A stretch of DNA of 64,000 bases from Cryobacterium roopkundense (GCF_014200405.1 NZ_JACHBQ010000002.1:1-64000), one strand, 5' to 3'. Numbered from the stretch's first letter, positions 1-9,342 are shown. Numbers and translations: made by a program. The notes: a model not told the origin generated them from the letters alone.

Positions 1-20
1 GAATACGTCACAGTCGACCT

Positions 21-614
21 TCACGCTCGAGCCACAGTCAACAGACCGCAGCCGAAAGCCTTGGACCGGCCGATCCCGGATTGCAACAGCACTTCCAAAG
101 CCGCAACATCTCTCACAATCCCGTACCCATCAACAACGTCCAGCTGCAGGGGGGCACGCCCGCTGGACGCCACTGTGCGAACGTGGTCGAAAATGGTGAC
201 GTCTCTTACCCCGGCATCTAACTTGGCGGCCACCCATTCGGCCATGTGATCAACTGGCGATGTGCCGTGGCCACGCTTGACTGTTGGCCCTGATGGCATC
301 GTGCGCCGGATTGCGTTGACGGCCAGGCGAAACCGGATGGGGGTGTCGATCGCTGGCGCACCTACTGCGACGTCCTTCGTTTTTGCTGCCGCAGGCAAGT
401 TGGTGGGAGCGACATCCGCCCGGATAAGAATGATTTTTCCGGCGGTGCTTTCGTCCACGCGAAACAGGATATTCCGTGAGAGGCGTTTCTCCGCGGGAGG
501 TCCAGGCAGTTGAGCGGAGTTAAATAGGCTCATCACGACTCGGTGCAGCTCACCGTAGTCATTCCAGTCCTTCACTCGAAGGGACGTCGCGGGGACAATT
601 GTTAGATGGCTCAT
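21..614 (-). CDS. cas6e: Type I-E CRISPR RNA endonuclease Cas6e (CasE)
   Basis: Cas6e cuts pre-crRNA inside the repeat hairpin and stays on the crRNA 3' handle in Cascade. The C-terminus carries the glycine-rich RNA-binding loop of the family (GIGRSKAFGCG, just before the end), and the N-terminus has a YGELHRVV stretch that could supply the catalytic His. About 197 aa, normal for the family. I start at 614, where the ATG overlaps the cas5e stop (ATGA); an in-frame ATG at 626 is the alternative. Last visible gene of the cas operon; cas1 and cas2 would lie beyond the left edge. The family is clear from the motif and gene order. Confidence 0.93.
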   Translation of the reverse strand: MSHLTIVPATSLRVKDWNDYGELHRVVMSLFNSAQLPGPPAEKRLSRNILFRVDESTAGKIILIRADVAPTNLPAAAKTKDVAVGAPAIDTPIRFRLAVNAIRRTMPSGPTVKRGHGTSPVDHMAEWVAAKLDAGVRDVTIFDHVRTVASSGRAPLQLDVVDGYGIVRDVAALEVLLQSGIGRSKAFGCGLLTVARA

Positions 615-1303
615 GACGTTGACCATGCTGTGAGTGTGGCGCTGACGGGCGGGTGCACAGTGTCGGTGGCGTAGTTCCGGTCGCCGAGGAGCTGGTGCAG
701 CGTGAGACCACGTTCGTTGCGGGTGTGGGTGGGCAGAGTCGTCAAGACCTGCCGAGGATCACTGTCCCGAACGCCCAGATGAAACGGAAATGAGGGCGAG
801 AATGATTTGCGCCCGAGGTACGTCATGAAGACGGGGTTGTGGGTGGCTTGCGCGAGTTGCTGCACTCGCTCGGTGTCAGCATGACCGATGGCGACGAGGA
901 ACTCGGCATCGGCTAGGTATTGGCGGTTCGTGACCAGTGTGCCTCCACCGACAGTCCATTTAGCCCCGCTGCCCAGCGGGATGATGAAGTCAGCTTCCCC
1001 CCTCCCCCCGACGGCTGCGCGGTGTCGTGTGCGAACCGCTTGAGCTGCTACAGATGGTGTGCCGACGGTGTGGAAGTCGGTGGCAAGCTCGCCGGTGCGG
1101 TCGACTCTCGCCCAGATTTCTGTCGCCCACAGCCACCCCGGCCAGCTACCCCTCGGTGCACCGAGGGCAGCGGCGAGCATGCCTATCACTCCTGAGCGAG
1201 TGGGCACGGCCTCGGTGTTGCGATCTGCTAATTCCGTTGATCCCCACGATTGCTGCGGTGCGGCGAAGCGCAGCAAGAGGGTGCTGGTCACTGCCGAAGC
1301 CAT
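611..1303 (-). CDS. cas5e: Type I-E Cascade subunit Cas5e (CasD)
   Basis: Cas5e caps the 5' handle of the crRNA in Cascade. 230 aa. The N-terminus LLLRFAAPQQSWG is the classic Cas5 opening (beta strand followed by the PxQSWG motif). The ATG at 1303 lies 16 nt inside the cas7e end, and its stop overlaps the cas6e start, so translation is probably coupled. An internal glycine-rich stretch (VGGRGEADF) is at the usual place for the family. Nothing looks broken. Confidence 0.94.
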   Translation of the reverse strand: MASAVTSTLLLRFAAPQQSWGSTELADRNTEAVPTRSGVIGMLAAALGAPRGSWPGWLWATEIWARVDRTGELATDFHTVGTPSVAAQAVRTRHRAAVGGRGEADFIIPLGSGAKWTVGGGTLVTNRQYLADAEFLVAIGHADTERVQQLAQATHNPVFMTYLGRKSFSPSFPFHLGVRDSDPRQVLTTLPTHTRNERGLTLHQLLGDRNYATDTVHPPVSATLTAWSTS

Positions 1304-2412
1304 GCGACAACCTGCTCAACGAGCTGTGGGAGATTACTGGTGCTGTGCTCGAACGCGATCGGGACCGTGCCTACGGAGGTGAGCACGGCGCCGGATGCTA
1401 CGGTCGTCCCTGAGACGAGTGTTGTGCCGAATTCGGTGGGGTCGTAGTCTCGGGCGGCAGCCGCCTGCCCGACCAGACGGCCGATGGAGCCGGCCAGATA
1501 GCCTCCCTCGGTGTCGGCCGTGACGGGTTCGTGAAACTCGTAGGCGGTTCGGTGGGCTTGCCTCTCTGCGATGATGAACGCCGGTTTCGTGTTCGGCGCT
1601 GACGAATTATCTTTCCCGGTTGGCAGCGCATTGATGAGGGAGCGAACCAGAAGGGTGAGCCGGTCGTCGGCGTCGGGGCTGTCCCACCCTGTCCACGAGT
1701 CTTTCAATTGCTTCTTATCAATGGTGACGGAGCGGTAGTAGACACCTGATGTGTAGAAAGCTTGGCCGAGATGGCCGGCCCCGTCTTCTTGCAAGTCGTC
1801 GACGGTGGTGAAGTAGTCCACTTCAATGGTGATCGGGTGCGTCGTCGTTGCCGGTCCCACCGCAATCGCGGCTTCAGTCTGCAAGTCGCTGTGGGCGGCG
1901 AACATGCGTCCGAAGGCGGCGATGCTGAGGCTCCCGGTGCGGGATTGAACCACGCTGGCGACACTGATGGGTCCGCCGCCGACAGCGAGGGCACTCGCGA
2001 GGGCATCAATTTCATCGGCGGACAACCAGGTGATGGTGTCGCCCGCTGCGGTTTCGCTGTTCTCGGCTTCAGGGGTGTCTTTGTCATTGGCCGTCAGAGA
2101 TTTCACAACTTTGGCTGCCGCTTTCAGGGCCTCTTTCGGGTCAAACGGTGTGCCTGATTTCTCCGCAGTCAGCGTTGCGCGCCGAACGATTTCCTTGTGA
2201 AGGTCTCGGGACCGCAAGGATCCCGTGCCGTCTGCAAAAGAGTCCACCTCATAGGCCACCCGAATGGCGCGTTTGAGGGATTGTGACGACAGGCGTCCTC
2301 GTGCTTTCCCACCCTCCCGTACCTGCTTAGGCAACCCCCGGTCATCACGATTCAAGTTGTGCCACGGCAGAGGTGTGAGTGAGTGGATGGTGAGGAAGTT
2401 TTTTTCAGTCAT
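1288..2412 (-). CDS. cas7e: Type I-E Cascade backbone subunit Cas7e (CasC/Cse4)
   Basis: Cas7e forms the helical backbone that holds the spacer part of the crRNA. 374 aa from the ATG at 2412, which lies one base after the cse2 stop. The reading frame stays open upstream to 2541, but that part overlaps cse2 and lacks the conserved start, so I reject it. The N-terminus (FLTIHSLTPLPWHNLNRDD) with the following KRAIR motif is the typical Cas7e opening. The residues around FGRMFA match the family. Full length and intact. Confidence 0.94.
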   Translation of the reverse strand: MTEKNFLTIHSLTPLPWHNLNRDDRGLPKQVREGGKARGRLSSQSLKRAIRVAYEVDSFADGTGSLRSRDLHKEIVRRATLTAEKSGTPFDPKEALKAAAKVVKSLTANDKDTPEAENSETAAGDTITWLSADEIDALASALAVGGGPISVASVVQSRTGSLSIAAFGRMFAAHSDLQTEAAIAVGPATTTHPITIEVDYFTTVDDLQEDGAGHLGQAFYTSGVYYRSVTIDKKQLKDSWTGWDSPDADDRLTLLVRSLINALPTGKDNSSAPNTKPAFIIAERQAHRTAYEFHEPVTADTEGGYLAGSIGRLVGQAAAARDYDPTEFGTTLVSGTTVASGAVLTSVGTVPIAFEHSTSNLPQLVEQVVAWLRQ

Positions 2413-2413
2413 T

Positions 2414-2917
2414 TCAGTCAGCTTTCTTGGTCGACGTCTTGGCGGCACGGGCGTAGAAGTCATAGACGAGGCGAGAACGATGTTTGATGTCACGGTCGAG
2501 GTCGCCGGTATCCCAGAAGGTGAGTAATTCCACAAGGGCATAGAAGTTCACCGACAGCGCTCGGCTCACAAGCCCTTCGAGTATCTGGGCAGCTTGTTCG
2601 ACGTCAAGGTCAACGACGAGGGCAAGCCGTTCGCCGACCCCCTCGCTCTTGCTGGGGATCCGGGAAAAACACTCCCCAAGGGTTCCCGCGCTCTGCGGCG
2701 TTCGTTTGTATTTTGCAACCATTGCCAATGCTCGCGTAGCGCCGATGATGGCTGACCGGCGATGCAACCCTGCCGTCGCCGCAACGGTGTGAGCGTAAGC
2801 GTAACGCTCAGTAGTTTCGGTGATGCCCCGAGCAACATCTGAAGCCAGCGATGCATCGGTGGCTCGAACAGCCAGCAGCCGCCCGGTGAAGGCTTTGAGC
2901 TCTTCAGGAAGTGCCAT
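2414..2917 (-). CDS. cse2: Type I-E Cascade small subunit Cse2 (CasB, Cas11e)
   Basis: Cse2 dimers line the belly of Cascade and stabilise the R-loop. 167 aa, all alpha-helical in appearance and rich in Arg, as usual for the family. Typical elements are the C-terminal LLTFWDTGD segment and the late Arg/Lys-rich tail. It starts 4 bases after the cse1 stop and ends one base before the cas7e ATG, so it sits at the expected place in the operon. Identification rests on gene order plus these motifs. Confidence 0.92.
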   Translation of the reverse strand: MALPEELKAFTGRLLAVRATDASLASDVARGITETTERYAYAHTVAATAGLHRRSAIIGATRALAMVAKYKRTPQSAGTLGECFSRIPSKSEGVGERLALVVDLDVEQAAQILEGLVSRALSVNFYALVELLTFWDTGDLDRDIKHRSRLVYDFYARAAKTSTKKAD

Positions 2918-2920
2918 GTA

Positions 2921-4636
2921 TTACTCGCTTTCTGTCTTGTGGAGGGCCAGAGCAAGTTTCTGGCGGGCTAGCGCAATATCGGGAAGCCGTCGAGACGTCA
3001 CGAAAGGTTCTATGGCCTCGTCGAATGCGGCGACCGCGGCCGCTGACCACGCACGAATGTGAGCAGTAGTGAACGGCTTCCCCGTTATTGCCAGCGCGAT
3101 GACGTCTGTCACCACGCCATCGGCGAGAGCACTGAACCGGGCCACAGCGAATTCATGGGTGGAGGTAATGAAAGGCTTGTCGGCTTTGCTCACTTTGCCT
3201 TCCCGATCGGCCACGACAGTTCGAACGGCGAAATACAGGGCGCTCTGAACACGCTCGTAGGCGAAATCAGCGAACCGCGCCAAGGCCTCCTGCACTGCCG
3301 GGGAACCGCCGATCGTTCCTGGAGGCATGGACAGCCAGGACGCACCCGACAGCTCCCCGTAGGAGCCCTTCTGCTTGAACTGGATGGAGAAAAGTTCTGT
3401 GGTGAAGTCGCGTCGGACCAGGATGCTCCGGCGTCCCGGTACCTCGGGGTTGAATGCGCGGAGGTACCAGCCGTGAAGGTTGTGCAGAACGCTCGTGCTG
3501 GCATCTACATCGTTGAGAGCACGGATTTCCTCATCTTTTTGTGCGCCCTTGTTCTTCTTCGGATCCGGCCTACGGAAGACAACCTGCGGGTCATCGCGCC
3601 ATGCATGAACGAGAGAACCTTTGAGGGCGTCCACTCCAAGGACAGGCAGTGATTCCAAATCGATCGCCGGCTCGCCCGCCGCTTTCAACCGCTTATTCTC
3701 CGTTACCGCATTTTTGTTTCTGCTCTTTGCTGAGGTCATCTCCGCATAGTCCGCGGCAGAGGGCGGGATTCCCCGGCGAAGGGCCGAGCCGATATGCGCT
3801 CCTACAAAGACCACACTTTCGCCCACTCGCTCCGGAAGCAGCAAAGTTGCGTTGCCGGTAATCGTTGCGGCGATGAGGGGGTTCAGCTCTCCCGATACCT
3901 CCATGGTTGAAGCCCACGCCGGGAGTGCGGCCCCTTCGGTCCACTCCTGCGGGGTGTTCATCAGCAGCGTCGCGGCCAGGTTCTCACCCGTCTTCCACAA
4001 CCGAACACCAGCAGCTATGACCTTCCCCGCAGCTGATCCCTGTACAGGGATCGAGATGCCATCAAGTACCACCGCACCATTTCCGTTAACGGAGTAGAAC
4101 CAAAACCCCATCAACGCCGCCGGCGCACTTGCCAGGTCCAAATGGCCTGTAGCGAAACCGTCGCCGGGGCGTCCCCACCACGCTTTGGTCGAGTCGCCGG
4201 GCGACGTGGACCGGATACTCGCTGCCGTCTTCACGGCGGAAGTCGCCATCCGGAATCGGCCTTCTTGCATGAACGGGGTGCTCGGGTGAATGAGCCACAA
4301 TCTGTCGTCGATACCGTCCAACACGCTGGCGACGACCGCCGGGGCAAAGCCATCCCGAGCCACACCTTCAGCTGTCTGAGGCATGATTCCTTGCGCCCGG
4401 GCGATGAGTGCGGTGACCGTCGTAAGAAAACGCAGCACTCCTGCCTTCTCGATCGGCGCTCGAACATCAATGCGCTCAATGAGATGTGCGCGAGTGAAGA
4501 GCTCATCCAACCCCACACGGCGCCGCCCCGAACTGTCAATTATCGGCAGCCACGCCAACTGGCGGATGTTGCCCATCGGACTCGGCACACCACCGTCCGC
4601 ATCCGCATCGTCGTCCATCGAAACTATCGTTGTCAT
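2921..4636 (-). CDS. cse1: Type I-E Cascade large subunit Cse1 (CasA, Cas8e)
   Basis: Cse1 recognises the PAM and recruits Cas3. 571 aa, near the usual size for actinobacterial Cse1. The N-terminal part has the family's opening (WLPIIDSSGRRRVGLDELF) and the conserved RFLTTVTALIARA helix. A loop region with TFMQEGRF and a C-terminal four-helix-bundle-like part follow. The ATG overlaps the cas3 stop by 4 bases, showing an uninterrupted operon. No disruption seen. Confidence 0.93.
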   Translation of the reverse strand: MTTIVSMDDDADADGGVPSPMGNIRQLAWLPIIDSSGRRRVGLDELFTRAHLIERIDVRAPIEKAGVLRFLTTVTALIARAQGIMPQTAEGVARDGFAPAVVASVLDGIDDRLWLIHPSTPFMQEGRFRMATSAVKTAASIRSTSPGDSTKAWWGRPGDGFATGHLDLASAPAALMGFWFYSVNGNGAVVLDGISIPVQGSAAGKVIAAGVRLWKTGENLAATLLMNTPQEWTEGAALPAWASTMEVSGELNPLIAATITGNATLLLPERVGESVVFVGAHIGSALRRGIPPSAADYAEMTSAKSRNKNAVTENKRLKAAGEPAIDLESLPVLGVDALKGSLVHAWRDDPQVVFRRPDPKKNKGAQKDEEIRALNDVDASTSVLHNLHGWYLRAFNPEVPGRRSILVRRDFTTELFSIQFKQKGSYGELSGASWLSMPPGTIGGSPAVQEALARFADFAYERVQSALYFAVRTVVADREGKVSKADKPFITSTHEFAVARFSALADGVVTDVIALAITGKPFTTAHIRAWSAAAVAAFDEAIEPFVTSRRLPDIALARQKLALALHKTESE

Positions 4637-7365
4637 CGAAACCGCACCCCCAGTACATCGTCGTACACAGCGCCGTCCCGCAAACGAACGGGAATCACGT
4701 TCCGTTGCATCGGGCCACGTCTGCGTATCTCTGCTTCATCATTACGGTCAAACCCCGCAATCTCTTCCACCCCGGTTCGCTCGCCCAACGCGCTAGGCGA
4801 AAGGGGGAACGTGAGGGCAAGAACTGCTCTCATCACATTGGGATCCCGAGAATATAGGGCGGCCTCAGTCAAGCCGCGCCACATCCATTTGGACGGTCCG
4901 TCAGCACTCACGATGAAACAGTCCACCGTCGGCCGCTCGATGTGCCGCGTGAAGTGTTCAGCAAGCTCGTCGCGTTCAGTCACCGTCGACAACTGCAACT
5001 GCGTTGTTTCCCGGCCCAGGATCCGGTCATACCCGTGGTCATGATGAAAGGGAACAACAACATCGTTAGCATCCCGGAGCTTCGTGCCGGCGGCGATCAG
5101 TTCCAACTCACCAAAAGCATCGCCCAGGTCCGGCTCGCGGGCATTGAACGAGGCCGTATCGACGAGGTGCTGTACGTCATCAGGGATACGAACCCTCACG
5201 CCCATGTCACGCAAAGCATCAGCCGTGCGCTGCAACTCACCAGGCAAGTACGGCAACGAGCAGACGCGGTCCAATGCCCCCGTCGCGTCCGTTGCCATGA
5301 GTACATCGAAGGTGGGAGCACTCGTCGGTCGGGCAAAACGATGCTCGCCCCACACGCCGTCGACAACGGTCGTTGAACGCCAGAGCCGTCCTGCACGCTG
5401 GATTAGCGACGGCGCCGGGGCCAAATCAGAAACCATGTGATCAAAGTCCAAGTCAAGGGACGACTCGATGACTTGTGTACCGACCACGATCACGCCTCGC
5501 GCACTGCTGCCTTTCCCGGCGACGTCGTGAAGATCACGTGCGATTTCACTGCGGTGTCCTGCAGCCATACGCGAATGCAAAACGATAACTCGATGCCCGG
5601 ACTCTGCCAGGCGCCGACCCACCTCCAGAGCGCGAGAAACCTGGTTGACAACCACAGCGATGCGCGCATCTGGCGACAGACGCCGGTACTCCAAAACTCG
5701 TCGGACGTGTTCATCCAGAAGGTCAGAAGCCACCACGGGGTGCACACTGACGTGCAGCTCGTAACTGCGTTGCGAGGGCACCTTGCAGCTTGCGGCCACC
5801 GATGCCGTAACGGATAAATGGCCGGGGTACTGAGGTGTCACCTCAATCTCTGCTCCTCGGAAGGCCTGAGCATATCGCCGGGACACCGCCGCCGGCAAAG
5901 AAGCCGACAACAGAGTCACTCGGGTATCGGTGTCACCCCACCACGCCAACATCTCCTCCAGCAGCTTTGCCTGGTAGTGATCGAACGTGTGCACCTCATC
6001 GATGACCACATGCCTGTTGGCCAACGCGAGCAAACGCACGGGCGTGTTCTTCTGGCGAAGCCCACCTAAGAGCACCTGATCGCAGGTTCCCACGCTCACC
6101 GGGGCGAACAACGCATTTCGAGTGTCGGCCAACCACGACGTGGCGTGCAGTCCCTTCTCGGCCTGCGCAGCATTGGTGTAGAAACTGTTCAAGCTGCGAT
6201 GACCGTGCAACAGCGCCGCAGCATTTTGTGACGCCGAGAAATACCCGCTCATGCGCTCGAACATGGCATCCGTCGTGGCCCTAGTGGGCAAAGCGAACAG
6301 GATTCCCTCACCGGGAACGGCAGCGTGACGGAGCATCGCCGCCTCCGTTTTGCCGGACCCTGTGGTCTCCGTCGCGATCCACAGGCCACGACCGATGCTT
6401 TGAGCGGCCTGCTGTAGAGGCGACAGGTGGCTTGCGAACTCACCCATGATGGAGTGCAGTGGATCTTCCAGATCTCGATAGACGCCCAGCGTTTTCGGGA
6501 CAGAAGCCTGAAAATAGGCGCGGCGTGTCTTCACCCATTCCGCCGGGAGCGCAACCGGGTCGATAGACAGAGACTGTCCATGAGCGACAGATTTGACGTC
6601 CGAGGCAAGCCAGTCGGCCAGCATGACCAAGCCAGTCATCAGGAGTATCGCCGTCGTGCTCTTATCGCCGCTCAACGGACGGTGCAGCTGCTGCCGCGTC
6701 GACCCGTTCGCCACCAAAACAGCATCAACGAGGGCGTCCTGTTGTGCTCCCCAGGCACCAGCCGTGAGTCCTTTAAGATAACTTACGGTCGGTGACGTCC
6801 TCGCCAGTTTGCCGGCGGCTCCAAAACGAGGGTGGTAGTACCCGTGATGTCCGCCCACCACTGCCCCGACCCACGAATCAACGACAGCATCATTGGCGTC
6901 TGGCCAGTCTCCCGTCGTGACGAAAAGTCCCACTGCTTCGTGCCGACGCAGAACGGTTGTGTACTGCGATGGCACGGAAATACCCTCAATGCCGCTATTG
7001 GGAAGGGTGAAATCGTATCCGGACCGTGCGAGCTCGTTCACGATACGTGCGAGGTTTGCCGCACCTCGCCTGTTATAGAGCTGGCCCTGAAACACTCGGT
7101 TGGCTTTTCCAACATCATGAAGTCCGGCGACGCTCGCGACAAGGGCGCGTGCGCCTTTTTCATCACCCGGCGATACTGCTGCCGTGATCAGGTGCCGCAA
7201 GCCAGGGCGCAGCCACTTGTCCCAAAGCTCCAGCGCCGCAGCAGAAGTGTCCAAGAGATGGCACAGAAGTGGGTATCGCCCGTTTCCCGCGTCCAATTTC
7301 CCCCACAGATGAGGATCGACTCCCCCACGAGTCTCTGGACGGTGTCCAGAATCATCCAAATTCAT
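4633..7365 (-). CDS. cas3: Type I-E CRISPR nuclease-helicase Cas3
   Basis: Cas3 is recruited by target-bound Cascade, nicks the displaced strand and degrades the DNA while moving along it. 910 aa from the ATG at 7365, chosen because a G-rich stretch precedes it; the frame is open to 7446. N-terminal HD nuclease: His at about 36, HDVGKA at about 83, then HEAVGLF and GGHHG metal-ligand motifs. SF2 helicase: Walker A TGSGKTEAA at about 335 and DEVH at about 455, then helicase motif VI (QRAGR..R). All catalytic motifs appear intact, so interference should work. First gene of the visible operon. Confidence 0.94.
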   Translation of the reverse strand: MNLDDSGHRPETRGGVDPHLWGKLDAGNGRYPLLCHLLDTSAAALELWDKWLRPGLRHLITAAVSPGDEKGARALVASVAGLHDVGKANRVFQGQLYNRRGAANLARIVNELARSGYDFTLPNSGIEGISVPSQYTTVLRRHEAVGLFVTTGDWPDANDAVVDSWVGAVVGGHHGYYHPRFGAAGKLARTSPTVSYLKGLTAGAWGAQQDALVDAVLVANGSTRQQLHRPLSGDKSTTAILLMTGLVMLADWLASDVKSVAHGQSLSIDPVALPAEWVKTRRAYFQASVPKTLGVYRDLEDPLHSIMGEFASHLSPLQQAAQSIGRGLWIATETTGSGKTEAAMLRHAAVPGEGILFALPTRATTDAMFERMSGYFSASQNAAALLHGHRSLNSFYTNAAQAEKGLHATSWLADTRNALFAPVSVGTCDQVLLGGLRQKNTPVRLLALANRHVVIDEVHTFDHYQAKLLEEMLAWWGDTDTRVTLLSASLPAAVSRRYAQAFRGAEIEVTPQYPGHLSVTASVAASCKVPSQRSYELHVSVHPVVASDLLDEHVRRVLEYRRLSPDARIAVVVNQVSRALEVGRRLAESGHRVIVLHSRMAAGHRSEIARDLHDVAGKGSSARGVIVVGTQVIESSLDLDFDHMVSDLAPAPSLIQRAGRLWRSTTVVDGVWGEHRFARPTSAPTFDVLMATDATGALDRVCSLPYLPGELQRTADALRDMGVRVRIPDDVQHLVDTASFNAREPDLGDAFGELELIAAGTKLRDANDVVVPFHHDHGYDRILGRETTQLQLSTVTERDELAEHFTRHIERPTVDCFIVSADGPSKWMWRGLTEAALYSRDPNVMRAVLALTFPLSPSALGERTGVEEIAGFDRNDEAEIRRRGPMQRNVIPVRLRDGAVYDDVLGVRFR

Positions 7366-7663
7366 AACCCCCCGCGCTCCCGACCTTTGTTTCGAACAGT
7401 CTAGGAGCGGCCACCGACACTGCATTCCGGGGCCGGAACGCAACACAATAATCCGACCGCAAAAACCTAATCAGGCACAATGAGTCGCGTGGTGGCCGTA
7501 GGACACTCCATCAAGTCCTCAAGCGGAATTCTCCGCGTCGGCTCCACCGATACCTCGAACCAGCCCACCCGTCCGGCCGATCCTCACCAACCCAACCTAG
7601 ACAGGGACGCCTCCGAACGCCGATTGTTCGGGTCCACGATTAGCTCGGAGCAAATACTTGACG
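7366..7663. other. Intergenic region upstream of the cas operon
   Basis: About 300 bases between the hypothetical gene and cas3. The cas promoter must lie here if the operon starts at cas3. On the minus strand there is an AT-rich patch around 7450-7480 (a GATTATTGTG stretch after a T-run) that could hold a -10 element, but I cannot define a convincing promoter. No gene, repeat or CRISPR unit seen. Confidence 0.4.
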
Positions 7664-7990
7664 TTACAGCCGGTCGACTGCTGATGCCCAGACCCAGAGG
7701 CGATGCACTCCCCTGCTCTGCCATTCGACGTAGACAGCGCGACGGGTCCACGCGAGAGCGTGGCCGTCGACGTGGGTGCTGATCTTCGGGTATCTCACCC
7801 AGGCGAGCACGGAAATAGGCTCGGTGGCCATCGTGATGGGTTCGCCGGCGCCGCCGCGTTCTTCCCAAGTCAGGCTGATCGGCGTCGGCGAATTCGCGTC
7901 GAGCTGTGGAGGCTCGACGGGTTCGTATTTGTCTGCGGAAATCTGGTCGAACTGCTGCGTGAGGCCAGAGTCACGTCTGTTTATGCCCAT
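7664..7990 (-). CDS. Hypothetical protein, plasmid-type small protein
   Basis: 108 aa, function unknown. The C-terminal half (RYPKISTHVDGHALAWTRRAVYVEW) is rich in Trp, Arg and Val with alternating hydrophobic residues, suggesting a small beta-rich domain. Similar short proteins are, to my memory, common beside actinobacterial plasmid genes, but I assign no role. The ATG at 7990 is preceded by an AT-rich segment with an inverted repeat, unlike the GC-rich surroundings. It is separated from cas3 by about 300 bases and lies in the same direction, so it is probably not part of the cas operon transcript. Confidence 0.6.
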   Translation of the reverse strand: MGINRRDSGLTQQFDQISADKYEPVEPPQLDANSPTPISLTWEERGGAGEPITMATEPISVLAWVRYPKISTHVDGHALAWTRRAVYVEWQSRGVHRLWVWASAVDRL

Positions 7991-7997
7991 CTCAAAA

Positions 7998-8017
7998 TTA
8001 GAACATACTTTCTAATA
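7998..8017. promoter_or_regulatory. AT-rich inverted repeat upstream of the 7990 gene
   Basis: ATTAGA and TCTAAT arms are separated by 8 bases and lie just before the start of the minus-strand gene. The segment is strikingly AT-rich, followed by TAAAATAATAG on the plus strand. It may be a promoter with an operator; no regulator can be named. Confidence 0.35.
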
Positions 8018-8094
8018 AAATAATAGACCGACCAACCCTCTTCCACTCGGGACCACCGAAGAGGGCTGCGCCGAGAGCAGGTGCGCCCGGCCGC

Positions 8095-9198
8095 CTACTT
8101 CGCCGGCTTCGCGCCGGCGGGACTGGCTTCTGCGCGATCTGCGCGGCTGCGCTGCTCACGCGCTTCCTGCCGCAGCTCCGCAATCTCGACCCGGAGCTGG
8201 GCCACTTGCTGGTCTTGCGTGGTACGGAGATCACTTACGCGCTGCTCGCCGTGGGTGCGTTCTCGTTCTGCGTCGGTACGCGCTGCGTCACGTTCAACGA
8301 TCGCGGTCGCCAAGTGCTCGCGCAGTGAGCTCGCTTCCTCCCGCACAGCATCGTGGGCTGCGCGATTCTGCTCGAGCTGGTCCCGAAGCCTGGCCAGGTC
8401 CGACTCTGCCCGCTGCGCTCGGGCCGCTTCGTCGTCGGCGCGGGCAACCGCGCCGCGAGCTCGCTCCTCGGCTTCCGCTCGCGCGGCGGAAGCCGCTTCG
8501 GCGCGCGTGGTGGCGTCGTCGCGTTCGTGCTCTGTCTCCCCCAAACGTGTGCGCACGGTCGCGAGCTGCTCGCGCATCTGCGTCAGCTCGGCTTGCGCCT
8601 GGACATTTTGAGTCTCGGCCGCGGTCAGGACGGCGGTCAGCTCGGCGGTCACCTGGTCGAGAGCCTGCGTCCGCTCCCCCAGCTCTTGCTGGGCTGCTGT
8701 GAGGGCGATCTGTTGCTGCTCGGCGAGTTCGGATGCTTCCGTGGCGGCGGCGTCAGCTTCCACCCGTTCGGCCTCGGCCTGGCGCTGAGCTTGCTCGGCG
8801 CGGCTCGCTCGTGCTGTCGCGGCGGCGACGCGTTCGGCGGCCTCGGTCGTGACAGATTCGATCTGCACCTCTGCGGCGTCTGGGTCGGCGACGGTGCGCA
8901 ACTCCTCGACGAGAGCGGTCAGTTGCTGGCCGAGGTGCTCGACCATGCCGGCAACCTGTCCACGTAGTTCTCCCGCGCGCTGACGTGCGGCATCGACGGG
9001 GCGCTTCTCATCGTCGACGTTCCGGGTGGGCTCGGCGGTGAGTCGGCGCCGTGCGCGCCAGGCTGCGGCGCGGTTGTGTCCCTCGTCGTCGCAGTACTCG
9101 GGGGGCCGACCGGTGCCGGCGTCCGCGCTGACGGCGGGGCGCTCGCATCCGGGGAACCGGCACGTGCGTGGCTCTATCTGCTGCAGCTGATCGCTCAT
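8095..9198 (-). CDS. KfrA-like coiled-coil DNA-binding protein with N-terminal Cys/His motif
   Basis: 367 aa. Residues 13-45 hold a likely metal site (CRFPGCERP ... EYCDDEGHNRAAAW), then from about 60 to 350 an almost continuous coiled coil of Ala, Glu, Arg, Gln and Leu heptads, ending in a basic tail. This layout recalls KfrA-type plasmid proteins, which bind their own promoter through an N-terminal domain and polymerise through the coiled coil, acting in plasmid maintenance. Here the N-terminal domain is a Zn-finger-like segment rather than a clear KfrA helix-turn-helix, so the relation is by architecture only. Direct repeats sit just upstream, suggesting self-regulation. Confidence 0.72.
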   Translation of the reverse strand: MSDQLQQIEPRTCRFPGCERPAVSADAGTGRPPEYCDDEGHNRAAAWRARRRLTAEPTRNVDDEKRPVDAARQRAGELRGQVAGMVEHLGQQLTALVEELRTVADPDAAEVQIESVTTEAAERVAAATARASRAEQAQRQAEAERVEADAAATEASELAEQQQIALTAAQQELGERTQALDQVTAELTAVLTAAETQNVQAQAELTQMREQLATVRTRLGETEHERDDATTRAEAASAARAEAEERARGAVARADDEAARAQRAESDLARLRDQLEQNRAAHDAVREEASSLREHLATAIVERDAARTDAERERTHGEQRVSDLRTTQDQQVAQLRVEIAELRQEAREQRSRADRAEASPAGAKPAK

Positions 9199-9214
9199 AA
9201 CGTCACACTATCAT

Positions 9215-9261
9215 GACGAAACACGTAACAGAATACACAATACGTAACGAAATACGAAACG
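9215..9261. promoter_or_regulatory. Direct repeats (ACGTAAC...AATAC) upstream of the kfrA-like gene
   Basis: Two tandem units of about 19 bases (CACGTAACAGAATACACAA and TACGTAACGAAATACGAAA) with a further ACGAAAC half unit on each side. They lie 17-63 bases before the minus-strand start at 9198. Iterons in this position fit an autoregulatory operator or a partition-type binding array. Confidence 0.5.
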
Positions 9262-9342
9262 CTTTTGGGCGTGCGGTTTCGATCCGACCGGGCAGGGCGG
9301 ATCGTGAGTGGTGTGACTCGGCGGCTGCGCGTCGCCGCGGGG

